Of a stretch of 64,000 bases of DNA, positions 58,601-62,939 are shown in pieces. Every line of letters begins with the position of its first letter. The stretch's first letter is position 1. The translations under genes and the position numbers were made by a program. The notes beneath the pieces were generated by a model. That model saw only the letters and a program-made list of their open reading frames with translations, had not been told where the DNA came from and did no database searches. The stretch spans positions 7,508,001-7,572,000 of the forward strand of contig JAYKKI010000074.1 of the NCBI GenBank assembly GCA_039881145.1. The letters are read 5' to 3'. Source of the DNA: Druceiella hillmani. Taxonomy: Eukaryota; Arthropoda; Insecta; Lepidoptera; Hepialidae.

Positions 58601-59464
58601 AGTGGAAATCCTTATGGAAAAAATACTACACTAATGGACATATTTAGAGGAACGCAAAAAAAGTAGAATAACATGCAATCTTTCCTCATTTCGCACAAGC
58701 CATCTATGCCACTACATGTAACTTGAAAAAGAAGGATTTTTATTGAATTTTATTTACACTTTTCGTTCAGTTAAATTTTTTTATTTTCAATAAAAAAAGA
58801 CCAAATGACAGCGGACACTTATCGATAATAAATTATTTTTCAAGGTCTCTTCGTAATACTGTTGTGTGAAACATACTTGAAATTTTAACTGTGATATTGT
58901 TTAAAATACCTATATGTCTAATATTAGTATGAAAATGATATAATAAATGGAATGTTCCTCCATTCCTGGAAGCAGTTACCCGTATTCTGGTTGTAATTCT
59001 CTGGAAGTATGACATATTCCTACAGGCTTAAGCATCAGACAGACTTATAATTATTTTCTATAGTTGATAAGAAAAAAATAATTCCTTTTTGAAAATGTCT
59101 ACAATCATCTAATCACCTTTTAAAAAAAAAAATATTAAAGCTTCTTCAAAAAAGAAGCCATTTCCCGATTTAAATAGTTCAAAATCAGCGAAATTAATAC
59201 AAGAAGGAGCGCAAAGCTAGAGCTTTGCATGATAAATTCCGAACTAACTTTGTAGGAAATTTTAATTTGTACATATTTTAATTTGATTTCATTTAATTAA
59301 TAATTCAATTTACTTTTAATTTTAATTTAAAAATTCAAAGCAATAAATTGTTAAACAAAATTTTACAGAGTTATCCAGATGAGGCACATTCGCTCAGTGG
59401 TGTGACAAGACACAGATACAACTTAATGGATCATTATTGGAATCGTTGTTTGGAACTTGATTGA
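17706..59464 (+). CDS. DPP4-like serine exopeptidase (S9B), complete 15-exon gene
   Basis: The protein would remove N-terminal dipeptides, typically X-Pro or X-Ala, from peptides, as vertebrate DPP4 and insect venom DPP4 do. Coding exons are 17706-17708, 18986-19157, 28282-28379, 32365-32439, 35028-35080, 37419-37609, 39897-40066, 42263-42502, 45906-46141, 48457-48670, 50780-51017, 55098-55245, 56558-56718, 57700-57911 and 59369-59464. All junctions are GT-AG and in phase. The product has 768 residues. Layout: signal sequence 1-24, RNRR at 27-30, beta-propeller about 50-500, hydrolase about 505-768. Seen residues equivalent to human DPP4 are Arg119 (R125), Glu198-Glu199 (E205/E206), the Tyr of YVYSGP (Y547), Ser633, Asp712, Asn714 and His744. 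The HG-T motif before the catalytic Asp and the Trp before the catalytic Ser are replaced. No break is seen, so I take the gene as functional. It is most like hymenopteran venom DPP4, but paralogue assignment cannot be settled here. Confidence 0.93.
17709..18985 (+). other. DPP4-like intron 1
   Basis: About 1.3 kb of AT-rich sequence. A 63-codon plus-strand open stretch at 17911-18102 has no recognisable similarity. Nothing else is seen. Confidence 0.7.
18986..19157 (+). CDS. DPP4-like exon 2: signal sequence and mature N-terminus
   Basis: The acceptor is CACATGGCAG and the donor GTATTC (phase 1). Residues 2-58 begin with a hydrophobic run (about 3-21) lacking preceding positive charges, which favours a cleaved signal peptide over a type II membrane anchor. 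PARNRRQ follows, then KPFTLEE, typical of the start of insect DPP4 mature chains. RNRR fits the furin consensus R-x-(K/R)-R. Confidence 0.85.
19158..22216 (+). other. DPP4-like intron 2, part left of the hAT element
   Basis: No exon recognised. It holds a (TA)n tract at 20012-20080 interrupted by TTCG near 20045, and a C-rich, T-rich pyrimidine stretch at about 21700-21800 (CCCCTCT-type text). Open frames there are by-products of the biased composition. Confidence 0.6.
20012..20080. repeat. (TA)n microsatellite
   Basis: Two TA runs separated by TTCG near 20045. Confidence 0.95.
22423..23231 (-). pseudogene. hAT transposase C-terminal part with dimerisation domain
   Basis: Two minus-strand frames continue the transposase: 23231-22917 (a helical insertion region with [15 protein letters not shown]) and 22863-22423. 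The latter includes [13 protein letters not shown] and [19 protein letters not shown], the hallmark hATC dimerisation segment. At least one frameshift separates the two, confirming decay. Confidence 0.85.
23144..23698 (-). pseudogene. hAT transposase central catalytic part
   Basis: A 184-codon minus-strand frame contains [13 protein letters not shown] and [13 protein letters not shown], the conserved central blocks of ZMYM-type hAT transposases (the catalytic Asp lies in the first). WVERHEAV further on is also typical. Upstream, about 24150-23700, the same protein continues in other frames ([13 protein letters not shown], MRPQIF-like) with several stops. Confidence 0.8.
24546..24564. repeat. 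Short (TA)n tract inside the hAT element
   Basis: About 20 bp of TA repeats in the unreadable middle of the element. Confidence 0.75.
25106..25597 (-). pseudogene. hAT transposase N-terminal part
   Basis: A minus-strand frame whose second Met (near 25529) begins [16 protein letters not shown], a start typical of ZMYM/TTF-type hAT proteins, followed by an acidic, Ser-rich stretch. The frame diverges after about 110 residues. The zinc-finger region expected next is not readable, so it has been lost or shifted (24200-25100 shows no good frame). Confidence 0.6.
26019..28281 (+). other. DPP4-like intron 2, part right of the hAT element
   Basis: No exon recognised. TTCATTTTTATTAATCCCATTACATCCTTAG-type text occurs twice (near 26155 and 26450), showing an old internal duplication with period about 300. 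A perfect inverted repeat lies at 27519-27573. Confidence 0.55.
27519..27573. repeat. Perfect 23-bp inverted repeat, 9-base loop
   Basis: The left arm ATCTTTAGAGAGGCTTTC... (27519-27541) is followed by its exact reverse complement at 27551-27573. A partial third copy (GTATTGAAAGGGTCTTCTC) lies just upstream at 27498. Confidence 0.9.
28282..28379 (+). CDS. DPP4-like exon 3
   Basis: The acceptor is ATATTACAG and the donor GTAAGT. It encodes residues 59-91 ([10 protein letters not shown]...GISLYNV...NFLSQEII), the first propeller blade region. Phase 1 in, phase 0 out. Confidence 0.92.
28481..28580. repeat. 30-bp tandem repeat, about 3-4 copies
   Basis: The unit TTTATATGAACTGTATATTA plus GTAATAG recurs from about 28481 to 28580, 100 bp inside intron 3. 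Confidence 0.85.
29752..29881. mobile_element. Small MITE-like inverted-repeat element
   Basis: Arms of about 55 bp pair imperfectly. The left is TCTATATTTGCAATTGGCGC...TTTTTTGTCTCTATAGAATC and the right its reverse complement ending in GTAAATATAGA. The inner part (TTTTTTGTCTTTATAGGATCTT-like) recurs at 31046-31097, so it is a dispersed family. Confidence 0.65.
30447..30556. repeat. (TA)n microsatellite with GTA interruptions
   Basis: About 110 bp of TA with several G substitutions, directly abutting the palindrome at 30557. Confidence 0.95.
30557..30722. repeat. Near-perfect 80-bp-arm palindrome, 6-base loop
   Basis: The left arm runs TTAACCACGTG... to CCAACG at 30636, the loop is CACAAT, and the right arm 30643-30722 is the reverse complement with only a few mismatches (near the TTTTAGATAT/ATATCTCAAA position and GGAATCC/GGATCCC). 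The arms have no similarity to known transposon ends that I can recognise. Confidence 0.95.
31046..31097. repeat. Short 20-bp inverted repeat related to the 29752 element
   Basis: TTTTTGTCTTTATAGGATCT at 31046-31065 is followed by its reverse complement at 31078-31097. A CGCCGAC-poly(T) lead-in is shared with the 29752 element. Confidence 0.75.
32168..32261. repeat. 27-bp tandem repeat, 3.5 copies
   Basis: Unit TTAATAACAAAAATACTACG plus AGTAATT, repeated about 100 bp before exon 4. Confidence 0.9.
32365..32439 (+). CDS. DPP4-like exon 4
   Basis: The acceptor is AATTTCAG and the donor GTAAGT. It encodes residues 92-116 ([20 protein letters not shown]...), the propeller strand that matches DYSISPDGQFILL of vertebrate DPP4. 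Phase 0 on both sides. Confidence 0.9.
32440..35027 (+). other. DPP4-like intron 4
   Basis: About 2.6 kb, AT-rich. No exon, transposon or RNA gene recognised. A 65-codon frame at 33453-33650 is not supported by similarity. Confidence 0.6.
35028..35080 (+). CDS. DPP4-like exon 5
   Basis: The acceptor is TCGACAG and the donor GTAAGT. This short exon encodes residues 117-133 plus two bases ([18 protein letters not shown]). It carries Arg119, the equivalent of the substrate-contacting Arg125 in human DPP4 (WRHS). Phase 2 out. Confidence 0.92.
35461..35690. mobile_element. Hammerhead-bearing inverted-repeat element, copy A
   Basis: It starts CACAATTAAATGAAACTACG and runs inward to TTACCACGACCTAGGTTTCG. 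The left arm is cut there and fused to the right arm, which returns as GAACCTAGGTCG-type text, ACTACATCACGTAGTTT and ATTTCTACAAAATTAACGCC. Similarity to the other three copies defines the family. The complete hammerhead-like motif is in the right arm (35543-35583). Confidence 0.85.
35543..35583 (+). ncRNA. Hammerhead ribozyme-like motif, copy A
   Basis: The order of parts is CCAC (stem I 5'), CTGAAGA (matches CUGANGA), one extra T, GTTGT-AAT-ACAAC (stem II hairpin), GAA plus A, TC-TA-GG (stem III, one G-U pair), T then C (cleavage site) and GTGG (stem I 3'). All conserved core positions known for hammerheads are present. The extra T between the core and stem II is unusual. Confidence 0.6.
35913..36001. 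repeat. About 40-bp-arm inverted repeat, 7-base loop
   Basis: The left arm AGATAAAATATGAGAATTTT... (35913-35952) pairs with 35960-36001 with a few mismatches and a 2-base length difference. Confidence 0.85.
36031..36101. repeat. (TA)n microsatellite
   Basis: TA tract of about 70 bp with one C interruption. Confidence 0.95.
36382..36900. repeat. Two direct copies of a roughly 200-bp unit
   Basis: The block from AATATAAAATAAATCGATTA through CACCCCATTCTCAAGACACT to GCGCGACGTGGCGAACC occurs at about 36416-36580 and again at about 36713-36878, about 90% identical by eye. Both copies keep the same minus-strand open frame (SPRRA.Y.FKGA.RR.VCDIV). The TTATTTTATTTAAATATTACT lead-in is repeated too (36380 and 36602). 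Family unknown. Confidence 0.85.
37018..37058 (-). ncRNA. Hammerhead ribozyme-like motif, copy B left arm
   Basis: Read on the minus strand: CCAC, CTGAAGA, T, GTAGT-AAT-ACAAC, GAAA, CC-TA-GG, TC, GTGC. There is one mismatch in stem II and one at the end of stem I, so it is probably decayed. Confidence 0.4.
37084..37124 (+). ncRNA. Hammerhead ribozyme-like motif, copy B right arm
   Basis: CCAT, CTGAAGA, T, GTTGT-AAT-ACAAC, GAAA, TT-TA-GA, TC, GTGG. Relative to copy C, stem III changed C-G to U-A and C-G to U-G, so pairing is kept. The first stem I pair is now U-G. The core is unchanged. Confidence 0.55.
37419..37609 (+). CDS. DPP4-like exon 6
   Basis: The acceptor is CTCAAATTTTAG and the donor GTGAGT. 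It encodes residues 134-197 (EFTSVFNG...[12 protein letters not shown]...[14 protein letters not shown]). It matches the AYVWNNDIY...DIIYNGITDWVYE part of vertebrate DPP4 with the same spacing. The first Glu of the Glu-Glu-Glu run ends the exon. Confidence 0.95.
38340..39105 (-). pseudogene. Mariner-like transposase relic (DUF4817 family)
   Basis: Reading the minus strand from 39105: [33 protein letters not shown] and FCREMLRRC, then after a frameshift WSDESYFK (first catalytic Asp) and [24 protein letters not shown] (second Asp) and [14 protein letters not shown]. The third catalytic Asp, expected where family members read PLDFFLWG, is Tyr. A stop lies between the first and second Asp blocks. 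The N-terminal helix-turn-helix part is missing beyond the (TA)n tract at 39112, but a fragment of that part lies at 62745-62880. Confidence 0.8.
39111..39164. repeat. (TA)n microsatellite truncating the mariner-like relic
   Basis: TA dinucleotides directly follow the 5' end of the minus-strand transposase text, suggesting either insertion into a TA tract or later expansion. Confidence 0.95.
39897..40066 (+). CDS. DPP4-like exon 7
   Basis: The acceptor is AATTCCAG and the donor GTTAAT (weaker). It encodes residues 198-254 ([16 protein letters not shown]...[19 protein letters not shown]...LKYPK). Glu198-Glu199 correspond to E205/E206, which bind the free N-terminus of the substrate in DPP4. 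Phase 1 in, phase 0 out. Confidence 0.95.
40067..42262 (+). other. DPP4-like intron 7
   Basis: About 2.2 kb. No exon or transposon recognised. A few tracts (for example CAGCCATCATTCCATTCCATCATCAGCC near 41218) are simple local duplications. Confidence 0.55.
42263..42502 (+). CDS. DPP4-like exon 8
   Basis: The acceptor is AACTCTTTAG and the donor GTAAGT. It encodes residues 255-334 ([15 protein letters not shown]...[14 protein letters not shown]...WECVQ). It matches AGAVNPTVKFFVVN...LQWLRRIQNYSVMDIC...WNCL of vertebrate DPP4. It contains NLS, a possible N-glycosylation site. Phase 0 on both sides. Confidence 0.95.
42955..42995 (-). ncRNA. Hammerhead ribozyme-like motif, copy C left arm
   Basis: Read on the minus strand: CTAC, CTGAAAA, T, GTTGT-AAT-ACAAC, GAAA, TC-TA-GG, TC, GTGG. 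All helices pair, but core G8 is A, which should abolish activity. Confidence 0.45.
43064..43104 (+). ncRNA. Hammerhead ribozyme-like motif, copy C right arm
   Basis: CCAC (stem I), CTGAAGA, T, GTTGT-AAT-ACAAC (stem II), GAAA, CC-TA-GG (stem III), TC (cleavage after C at 43100), GTGG (stem I). Positions C3-A9, G12-A14, the 15.1-16.1 A-U pair and H17 of the hammerhead consensus are all met. The stem III segment ACCTAGGT is self-complementary, so two transcripts could pair through it. Confidence 0.65.
43495..45431 (+). pseudogene. Second hAT (ZMYM-like) transposon relic
   Basis: A possible 5' end CAGGGCCCGCGATTTAGGGG lies at 43495. Plus-strand frames then show a [16 protein letters not shown] stretch near 44275, an [18 protein letters not shown] stretch near 44690, and a clear hAT dimerisation segment at 45190-45431 ([24 protein letters not shown], then [13 protein letters not shown] and a stop). 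Most of the catalytic region is deleted or scrambled. No 3' terminal repeat or target duplication was found. Confidence 0.75.
45906..46141 (+). CDS. DPP4-like exon 9
   Basis: The acceptor is GTGTATCCAG and the donor GTGAGT. It encodes residues 335-412 plus two bases ([19 protein letters not shown]...VTSVPMTSG...[14 protein letters not shown]). It matches the GWVGRFRPSEPHF...GTWEVIGIEAL region of vertebrate DPP4. Phase 2 out, completed by exon 10 to give Phe. Confidence 0.93.
46142..48456 (+). other. DPP4-like intron 9
   Basis: About 2.3 kb. No exon, transposon or strong repeat is recognised. Confidence 0.6.
48457..48670 (+). CDS. DPP4-like exon 10
   Basis: The acceptor is TTTCCCCTCAAG and the donor GTGAAT. 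It encodes residues 413-484 ([18 protein letters not shown]...[21 protein letters not shown]...[21 protein letters not shown]). The three Cys positions match the CLSCELNPERC and LRCSGPG disulphide Cys of vertebrate DPP4. It is GC-richer than the flanking introns. Confidence 0.95.
49558..49603. repeat. (TA)n microsatellite
   Basis: TA tract that ends at the mariner TIR. Mariner elements target TA dinucleotides. Confidence 0.95.
49604..50502 (+). mobile_element. Internally deleted mariner element with TIRs and TA duplication
   Basis: The left TIR CGGGGCGGCGTTTTTAAGTT... and the right TIR (reverse complement CGAGGGGGCGTTTTTAAGTT...) match at 29 of 32 positions. TA flanks both ends (49602-49603 and 50503-50504). 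The interior keeps both ends of a transposase frame but not the middle. The length is 899 bp, against about 1.3 kb for a full mariner. Confidence 0.92.
49784..50402 (+). pseudogene. Mariner transposase, deleted and frameshifted
   Basis: ATG at 49784 starts [24 protein letters not shown] and [14 protein letters not shown], a mariner N-terminal DNA-binding domain. A frameshift follows (TCTTTTAAACAG), then DPRPG. The middle, including the first catalytic Asp, is deleted. From 50051 the frame resumes with [16 protein letters not shown] (second Asp) and [20 protein letters not shown]. The third catalytic position of the DD34D triad is Asn here (APSN where active copies read APSD). It is dead on several counts. 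Confidence 0.88.
50780..51017 (+). CDS. DPP4-like exon 11: propeller end and hydrolase start
   Basis: The acceptor is TTTAATATGCAG and the donor GTAAAT. It encodes residues 485-563 ([18 protein letters not shown]...[20 protein letters not shown]...[14 protein letters not shown]...DSFSI). It matches VLEDNSAL...YPLLLDVYAGP of vertebrate DPP4. The Tyr of YVYSGP corresponds to the oxyanion Tyr547. It joins exon 10 directly in phase 0. Phase 1 out. Confidence 0.95.
52680..53185. mobile_element. Possible MITE with GAGA/CTCT-rich interior
   Basis: The outer ends carry a short inverted match (GACTGAAGTAAAACTTC near 52710 and GAAGTTTTACTTCA near 53168). The interior has two copies of GAGAAAGAAAATGTGYRCKCGCAC...CTCTCTCTTG (about 52863 and 52975), then a CTCTCTCTCTCT run. 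Non-coding. Family assignment is uncertain. Confidence 0.4.
53460..54600 (-). pseudogene. Decayed minus-strand ORF of unknown origin
   Basis: On the minus strand, coding-like text continues across several frames and stops. It contains [18 protein letters not shown] (near 54570), [16 protein letters not shown] (near 54260), [18 protein letters not shown] (near 54170), [13 protein letters not shown] and [12 protein letters not shown] (near 54060), then [14 protein letters not shown]. The spacing and composition suggest an old copy of one protein of more than 250 residues. I do not recognise it. A viral or transposon origin is possible. Confidence 0.4.
55098..55245 (+). CDS. DPP4-like exon 12
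   Basis: The acceptor is TTTCCATGCAG and the donor GTAAGT. It encodes residues 564-612 plus two bases ([26 protein letters not shown]...[15 protein letters not shown]). The DGRGSG motif is a family hallmark. The preceding residues read MMM where vertebrate DPP4 has VASF. Phase 2 out. Confidence 0.96.
55246..56557 (+). other. DPP4-like intron 12
   Basis: Contains a dispersed insect repeat (55487-55870). No exon recognised. The (ACTTCTATATAATAACT, AATACAGACAATAATACTTCTA) text near 55457-55485 recurs in intron 13 near 56900. Confidence 0.6.
55487..55870. mobile_element. Dispersed retroposon-like repeat fragment
   Basis: It starts ACTAGATGTGCCCGTAACTT then TGTTGGCGTGTGG. This is a diverged form of a motif (TGCCCGCGACTTCGTCCGCGTGG) that I know from many insect genomes. 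ACCTATACGTTACCC and ACAAATAAACAAAGTCATGG follow, also typical of that repeat class. No coding frame. Confidence 0.5.
56558..56718 (+). CDS. DPP4-like exon 13: catalytic serine exon
   Basis: The acceptor is ATATTTCAG and the donor GTTAGT. It encodes residues 613-666 ([29 protein letters not shown]...[15 protein letters not shown]). The nucleophile Ser633 is at 56616-56618. The family consensus is GWSYGGY; here the residue before Ser is Ile, not Trp. The YY-x-x-x-Y substrate-pocket tyrosines start here and continue in exon 14. Phase 1 out. Confidence 0.97.
56719..57699 (+). other. DPP4-like intron 13
   Basis: About 1 kb. There is a small perfect inverted repeat (GTTAAGTTTTTGG at 57220-57232, reverse complement at 57237-57249). 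A 109-codon minus-strand frame (56764-57093) is not supported by similarity. Confidence 0.55.
57700..57911 (+). CDS. DPP4-like exon 14: catalytic aspartate exon
   Basis: The acceptor is ATTTCTTAG and the donor GTAAGA. It encodes residues 667-737 ([21 protein letters not shown]...[35 protein letters not shown]). YTERYMG is fully conserved. The catalytic Asp712 and the substrate-binding Asn714 are in ADDNVH. The usual HGT before ADDNV reads AAN. Phase 0 out. Confidence 0.97.
57912..59368 (+). other. DPP4-like intron 14
   Basis: About 1.5 kb. Near the 3' side is a 5'-end fragment of the DUF4817 mariner-like element (59147-59225). No exon recognised. Confidence 0.6.
59147..59225 (-). mobile_element. 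5'-end fragment of the DUF4817 mariner-like element
   Basis: On the plus strand GAAGCCATTT...AATTAATACAAGAAGGAGCGCAAAGCTA matches 62865-62928 (GAAGCCATTTTC...AATCAATACAAAAAGGAGCGC). In both, the minus strand reads a start codon (MASF) just inside. Only the leader and the first few codons remain here. Confidence 0.65.
59369..59464 (+). CDS. DPP4-like exon 15: catalytic histidine and C-terminus
   Basis: The acceptor is AAATTTTACAG. It encodes residues 738-768 ([20 protein letters not shown]...WNRCLELD) and TGA at 59462-59464. His744 in DEAHS is the catalytic His. The terminal Cys matches the KQC near the end of vertebrate DPP4. Confidence 0.97.
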   Translation, partial: SYPDEAHSLSGVTRHRYNLMDHYWNRCLELD

Positions 59465-59487
59465 GACATGTGTAAAATTGTTGCTGA

Positions 59488-59540
59488 AATAAACAATTAC
59501 TGTATTTAAATTTAAACTACTTCACAAGACGATTAATAAA
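59488..59540 (+). promoter_or_regulatory. Poly(A) signals of the DPP4-like gene
   Basis: AATAAA occurs at 59488-59493, only 24 bases after the stop, and again at 59535-59540. The second is the more usual distance for a short 3' UTR. Confidence 0.6.
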
Positions 59541-59839
59541 ATTTTGAAAGTATTCTTGATCTTATAATTAGGACAGTTGTTTGTGTTTATTTTCTGAAAA
59601 ATTGTCCAAAATTTTATTGAAATACCAAATTAAATGTACTTTTATAAATTTTATAAATAAATAAATTCATTTACACATTAATAAATGTATAATAATCGTA
59701 TGTGTCATTCTACTATTTGAAGGCTGCAATATTTCCCCCACATAATGTAATATTTATGTCAGTGTGTTCTATATTATATTTATGATTAATGAAATTTGTA
59801 TCGATTTTATTAGAAGTATTTTATAAACGTGAGAAATCT

Positions 59840-60740
59840 CATCCTACCTAATATAACAATCCCAACTAATGTTAAAAATACAAATGTGTATTTGTTTGCC
59901 TTTCATTCATTTTGTAATGGAGCTACAGTACGACATGATTTTCAGCACAGACATAAATAGCGGACCAGGAAATAACATAGGTTCCTTTCCAATCCGGAAA
60001 ATCTCATCCTAACTAGAACAAATCTGAACAATATTAAAAATTAGAAAGTGTGTCTGTTTATTCTTCTTTCACGTCACAATGGAGCAAAAGTTCGACGTGG
60101 CTTTCTGCACAGAAATAATTGGCGAGCCAGGAAATTACATAGGCTACTTCCAACCTGGTAAATTTCATTTTTACTAAAACAACAATAATAAATAATATTA
60201 AAAATTCGAAAGTCTGTTTATGTTTCCTACATTGCAATGGAGCAACAGATCAACATAACTTTCTGCACAGAGATGGTTGGCAGTCCAGGAAATAACATAG
60301 CCTACTTTCCGATCCGGAAAATCTCATCCTAATTAAAAGAAAAATCCCAACGAATATTAAAAATTAAAAATGTATTTGTTCTTATTTCACGTTGCAATAG
60401 AGCAACAGATAGACGTGATTTTCTGTGCACATACAGTTGGTGGGCCAGTAAAGGGTATACATTACTTTTTACCCTGAAAATACTCATCGTAACTAATATA
60501 ATCACAAATAATATTAAAACTTCTAAAATTTCTGAGTAAAATTCTAAAGTTCTAAAGTGAGGGACAAATAAACGTCCCTCTTTCACACCATAAGGAAAAA
60601 ACGGATTGACCTAATTTTCTGCACAGAGATAGTTGACGGGCCAGGAAATGATATAGACTATATTCTAACCCAGGAAACTTCATCTTAATTAATAGAACAA
60701 CCCCAACAAATATTAAAAATTCCAAACATCGTAACTAATA
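59840..60740. repeat. Tandem array of about 160-bp units, 5 copies
   Basis: Each unit contains a TGATTTTCTGCACAGA-like string, GGGCCAGGAAATAACATAGGCTAC, a CCGGAAAATCTCATCCTAA string and AACAATATTAAAAATT. CCAGG landmarks fall at 59965, 60127, 60285, 60445 and 60641 (spacing 158-196). The monomer resembles the interior of the insect retroposon-like repeat at 55487. The array starts about 300 bp after the DPP4-like poly(A) signals. Confidence 0.85.
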
Positions 60741-60904
60741 TGACAATTTAAAATTAAAATCGTAACATTTATATAAAATACATAAAGAGGAAGTAAACAA
60801 TACGCAACTTATAATTTTGTCTATTTTGCATTTTTTCTGACTACGCTGAAATCCACTGAATATAAAATTTGAGGGTACATCTGAAAGGAATACTAATAAC
60901 ATTT

Positions 60905-60948
60905 AACAATTAAGTCCGCTATACTATAGAATCGTGGACTTAATTGTT
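60905..60948. repeat. 13-bp inverted repeat
   Basis: AACAATTAAGTCC and its reverse complement, separated by 18 bases. Confidence 0.75.
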
Positions 60949-60983
60949 TACTAAACTTATTGATTATATAATCATGTGTCTGT

Positions 60984-61052
60984 ATGTATACATAAACACA
61001 TGCACGCATACACGCGCACGTGTGCGCGCACACTCACACATGCACACGCACA
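60984..61052. repeat. CA/CG-rich imperfect microsatellite
   Basis: ACACATGCACGCATACACGC...GTGTGCGCGCACACTCACAC, similar in composition to the tracts at 3250 and 7934. Confidence 0.85.
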
Positions 61053-61059
61053 TGAAATG

Positions 61060-62487
61060 AAATATTTCAATAATATAAAAACAATAAAAGTAATGTGCCT
61101 GAAGTATAAACGCAGGTTTGATCTATTTCTTCATATTAAAATAATTATACTTCATATTCCCAGAGTTTATAATAAATGTCGCCTTGAAGTAACATTTAAA
61201 AACCATATTGACATTTCAAAGAGCCATAAGTCACATATAATCATCCGTGCGGCTAGCAAGTTATTGACGTGATTAACTTAGTTTGTTAATATGCAGAGCG
61301 TCTAGCGTTGGCACTAGTTTATCAGAAAACGAAAGGGCCAGAGCTTGAAAATCCAATCCTTCAAGGTCGCTGAGAGTTATCGTCTTAATCTAAATCTTAT
61401 AAGTCTTGGGAAGCATTAACTATAATGTAACAATAATTATATTGATGGAATAATTTGATAACATAAAGTGCACTACCAATTTTATTATTTGTCTTTTTTA
61501 ATTCCCTCCAAAATTGCTTACTTTCCAGAAATCTAACAACATTATTAATATTCCCAGCCAAACTTCTAACACAAATTATTTTTTTCCATAATAAATGGTC
61601 AAACCATTTTCAGAAACTAACTGAAAAATTGGTGACTTACAACATTCTAATGATAACTGTACCAACATTTCATAAAAAATGAAATAAATAACTTCTTAAA
61701 TAGCTGCCAATCTTGCTGCAATCCTTGATTTGCTCAATTCAGAATGAAACCATAACTGCATCTTTTTTTATTAACAATATTAACAATTGTTTAGTTATTT
61801 ATTCTGTGCTTTATTTGAATACAGAACTGTACAACCCAATCTTGTGATGTAAAAAAGCTTATAACAACCTGAAATAAATAGCCATATATCTCGGACTTCT
61901 TTGCAGATTTCATTTTCATGTATAATCCTTTTGAACATTATTTTGATTCTAATTTTTCAGAAACAAAAAGATAATCTGTTATGTTATAATTAGCAATGTA
62001 CACCTTGAACTTTTTCATTAATTTTCTTATGTTATCTGCAATTTTTTCATACTTTTTTTCTAATGTAGCTATAGTGGTTTAAAATTCAAAAATGCACCCA
62101 GCACACTTCCACTCCCTTCACTTAAATTGTTATTGGTCATTAGCCATTCTTCCAAAAAGCTGTAATATAGGTTGTTTGGTAGTTTGATCCAAGTCGAAAG
62201 GGGCTGATAGCTTAAGCTATGAAATGAGAGTGATGTTTACTTAGTTGCTTATCACAAGCCTAATATACTTCTTATATTTTTATTAATAAACAAAATATAT
62301 AGAAACAAACAATGTTACGACAAGATCGACTTATGCGAGAAGAAGACAAATAGGTACATGCCGAATAAAAACAGACAAGTGCCTGTAGTAAGGTTCCGCA
62401 GTTTTCCATGTTTTTTAATATATTTTAGAATAATTCAGTATACAGATCAGTGAAAATAAGGGAAGAAGGGTAATCTGAAAAGAAATA
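61060..62487. other. Intergenic stretch with coding-like debris
   Basis: A plus-strand open stretch after an ATATGCAG near 61292 reads RLALALVYQKTKGPELENPI before a stop. Minus-strand text at about 62130-62200 reads LDQTTKQPILQLFGRMAND. Both are short, with stops around them, and no family is recognised. I treat them as possible relics. Confidence 0.3.
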
Positions 62488-62737
62488 TTTAATATATTTG
62501 GAGTTAATTATGTAGAAATTGATTATTCAGTTAAATGAAACTACGTGATGTAGAATTATTTCTACTTTCTTTAAGTTCTTTACCATGACCTAGGTTTCGT
62601 TGTATTACAACATCTTCTGTTGGGCAATTACCAAAGATTCCCTTTCTCTTCTCTGCAAAGAAATCTTTGCTAATAGCCCAACTCTTAAAGAAAGTAGAAA
62701 TAATACTCGACATCACGTAGTTTCATTTAATTGTGAT
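62488..62737. mobile_element. Hammerhead-bearing inverted-repeat element, copy D
   Basis: The left arm AATATATTTGGAGTTAATTA, TTAAATGAAACTACGTGATG and TTACCATGACCTAGGTTTCG is complete. The right arm lacks the ribozyme-like part, jumping from AATAGCCCAACT to CTTAAAGAAAGTAGAAATAA, but ends with the expected ATCACGTAGTTTCATTTAAT. Confidence 0.85.
62583..62623 (-). ncRNA. Degraded hammerhead-like motif, copy D left arm
   Basis: Read on the minus strand: CCAA, CAGAAGA, T, GTTGT-AAT-ACAAC, GAAA, CC-TA-GG, TC, ATGG. Core U4 is A and the first stem I pair is A-A, so it should be inactive. Confidence 0.4.
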
Positions 62738-62744
62738 TCTAACA

Positions 62745-62930
62745 TTGATTGGGAAGCGTACGATCCGGATAGCATTCTTGGTACATCTGTTGTTCCAAAA
62801 CTCCATTAATGTTAGCTCTGCCACACATGAAGATAATGTTGGCATGTTCTTCGTTGGAAAAAGAAGCCATTTTCACAATTAAATAATTAAAAATTAGTGA
62901 AATCAATACAAAAAGGAGCGCAAAACTAAC
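62745..62930 (-). pseudogene. N-terminal fragment of the DUF4817 mariner-like transposase
   Basis: On the minus strand MASFSNEEHANIIFMCGRAN, then QQMYQECYPDRTLPNQ. This is the helix-turn-helix start of the transposase whose later part lies at 38340-39105. It then stops against copy D of the hammerhead element. Confidence 0.75.
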
Positions 62931-62939
62931 ACTTGGCAC

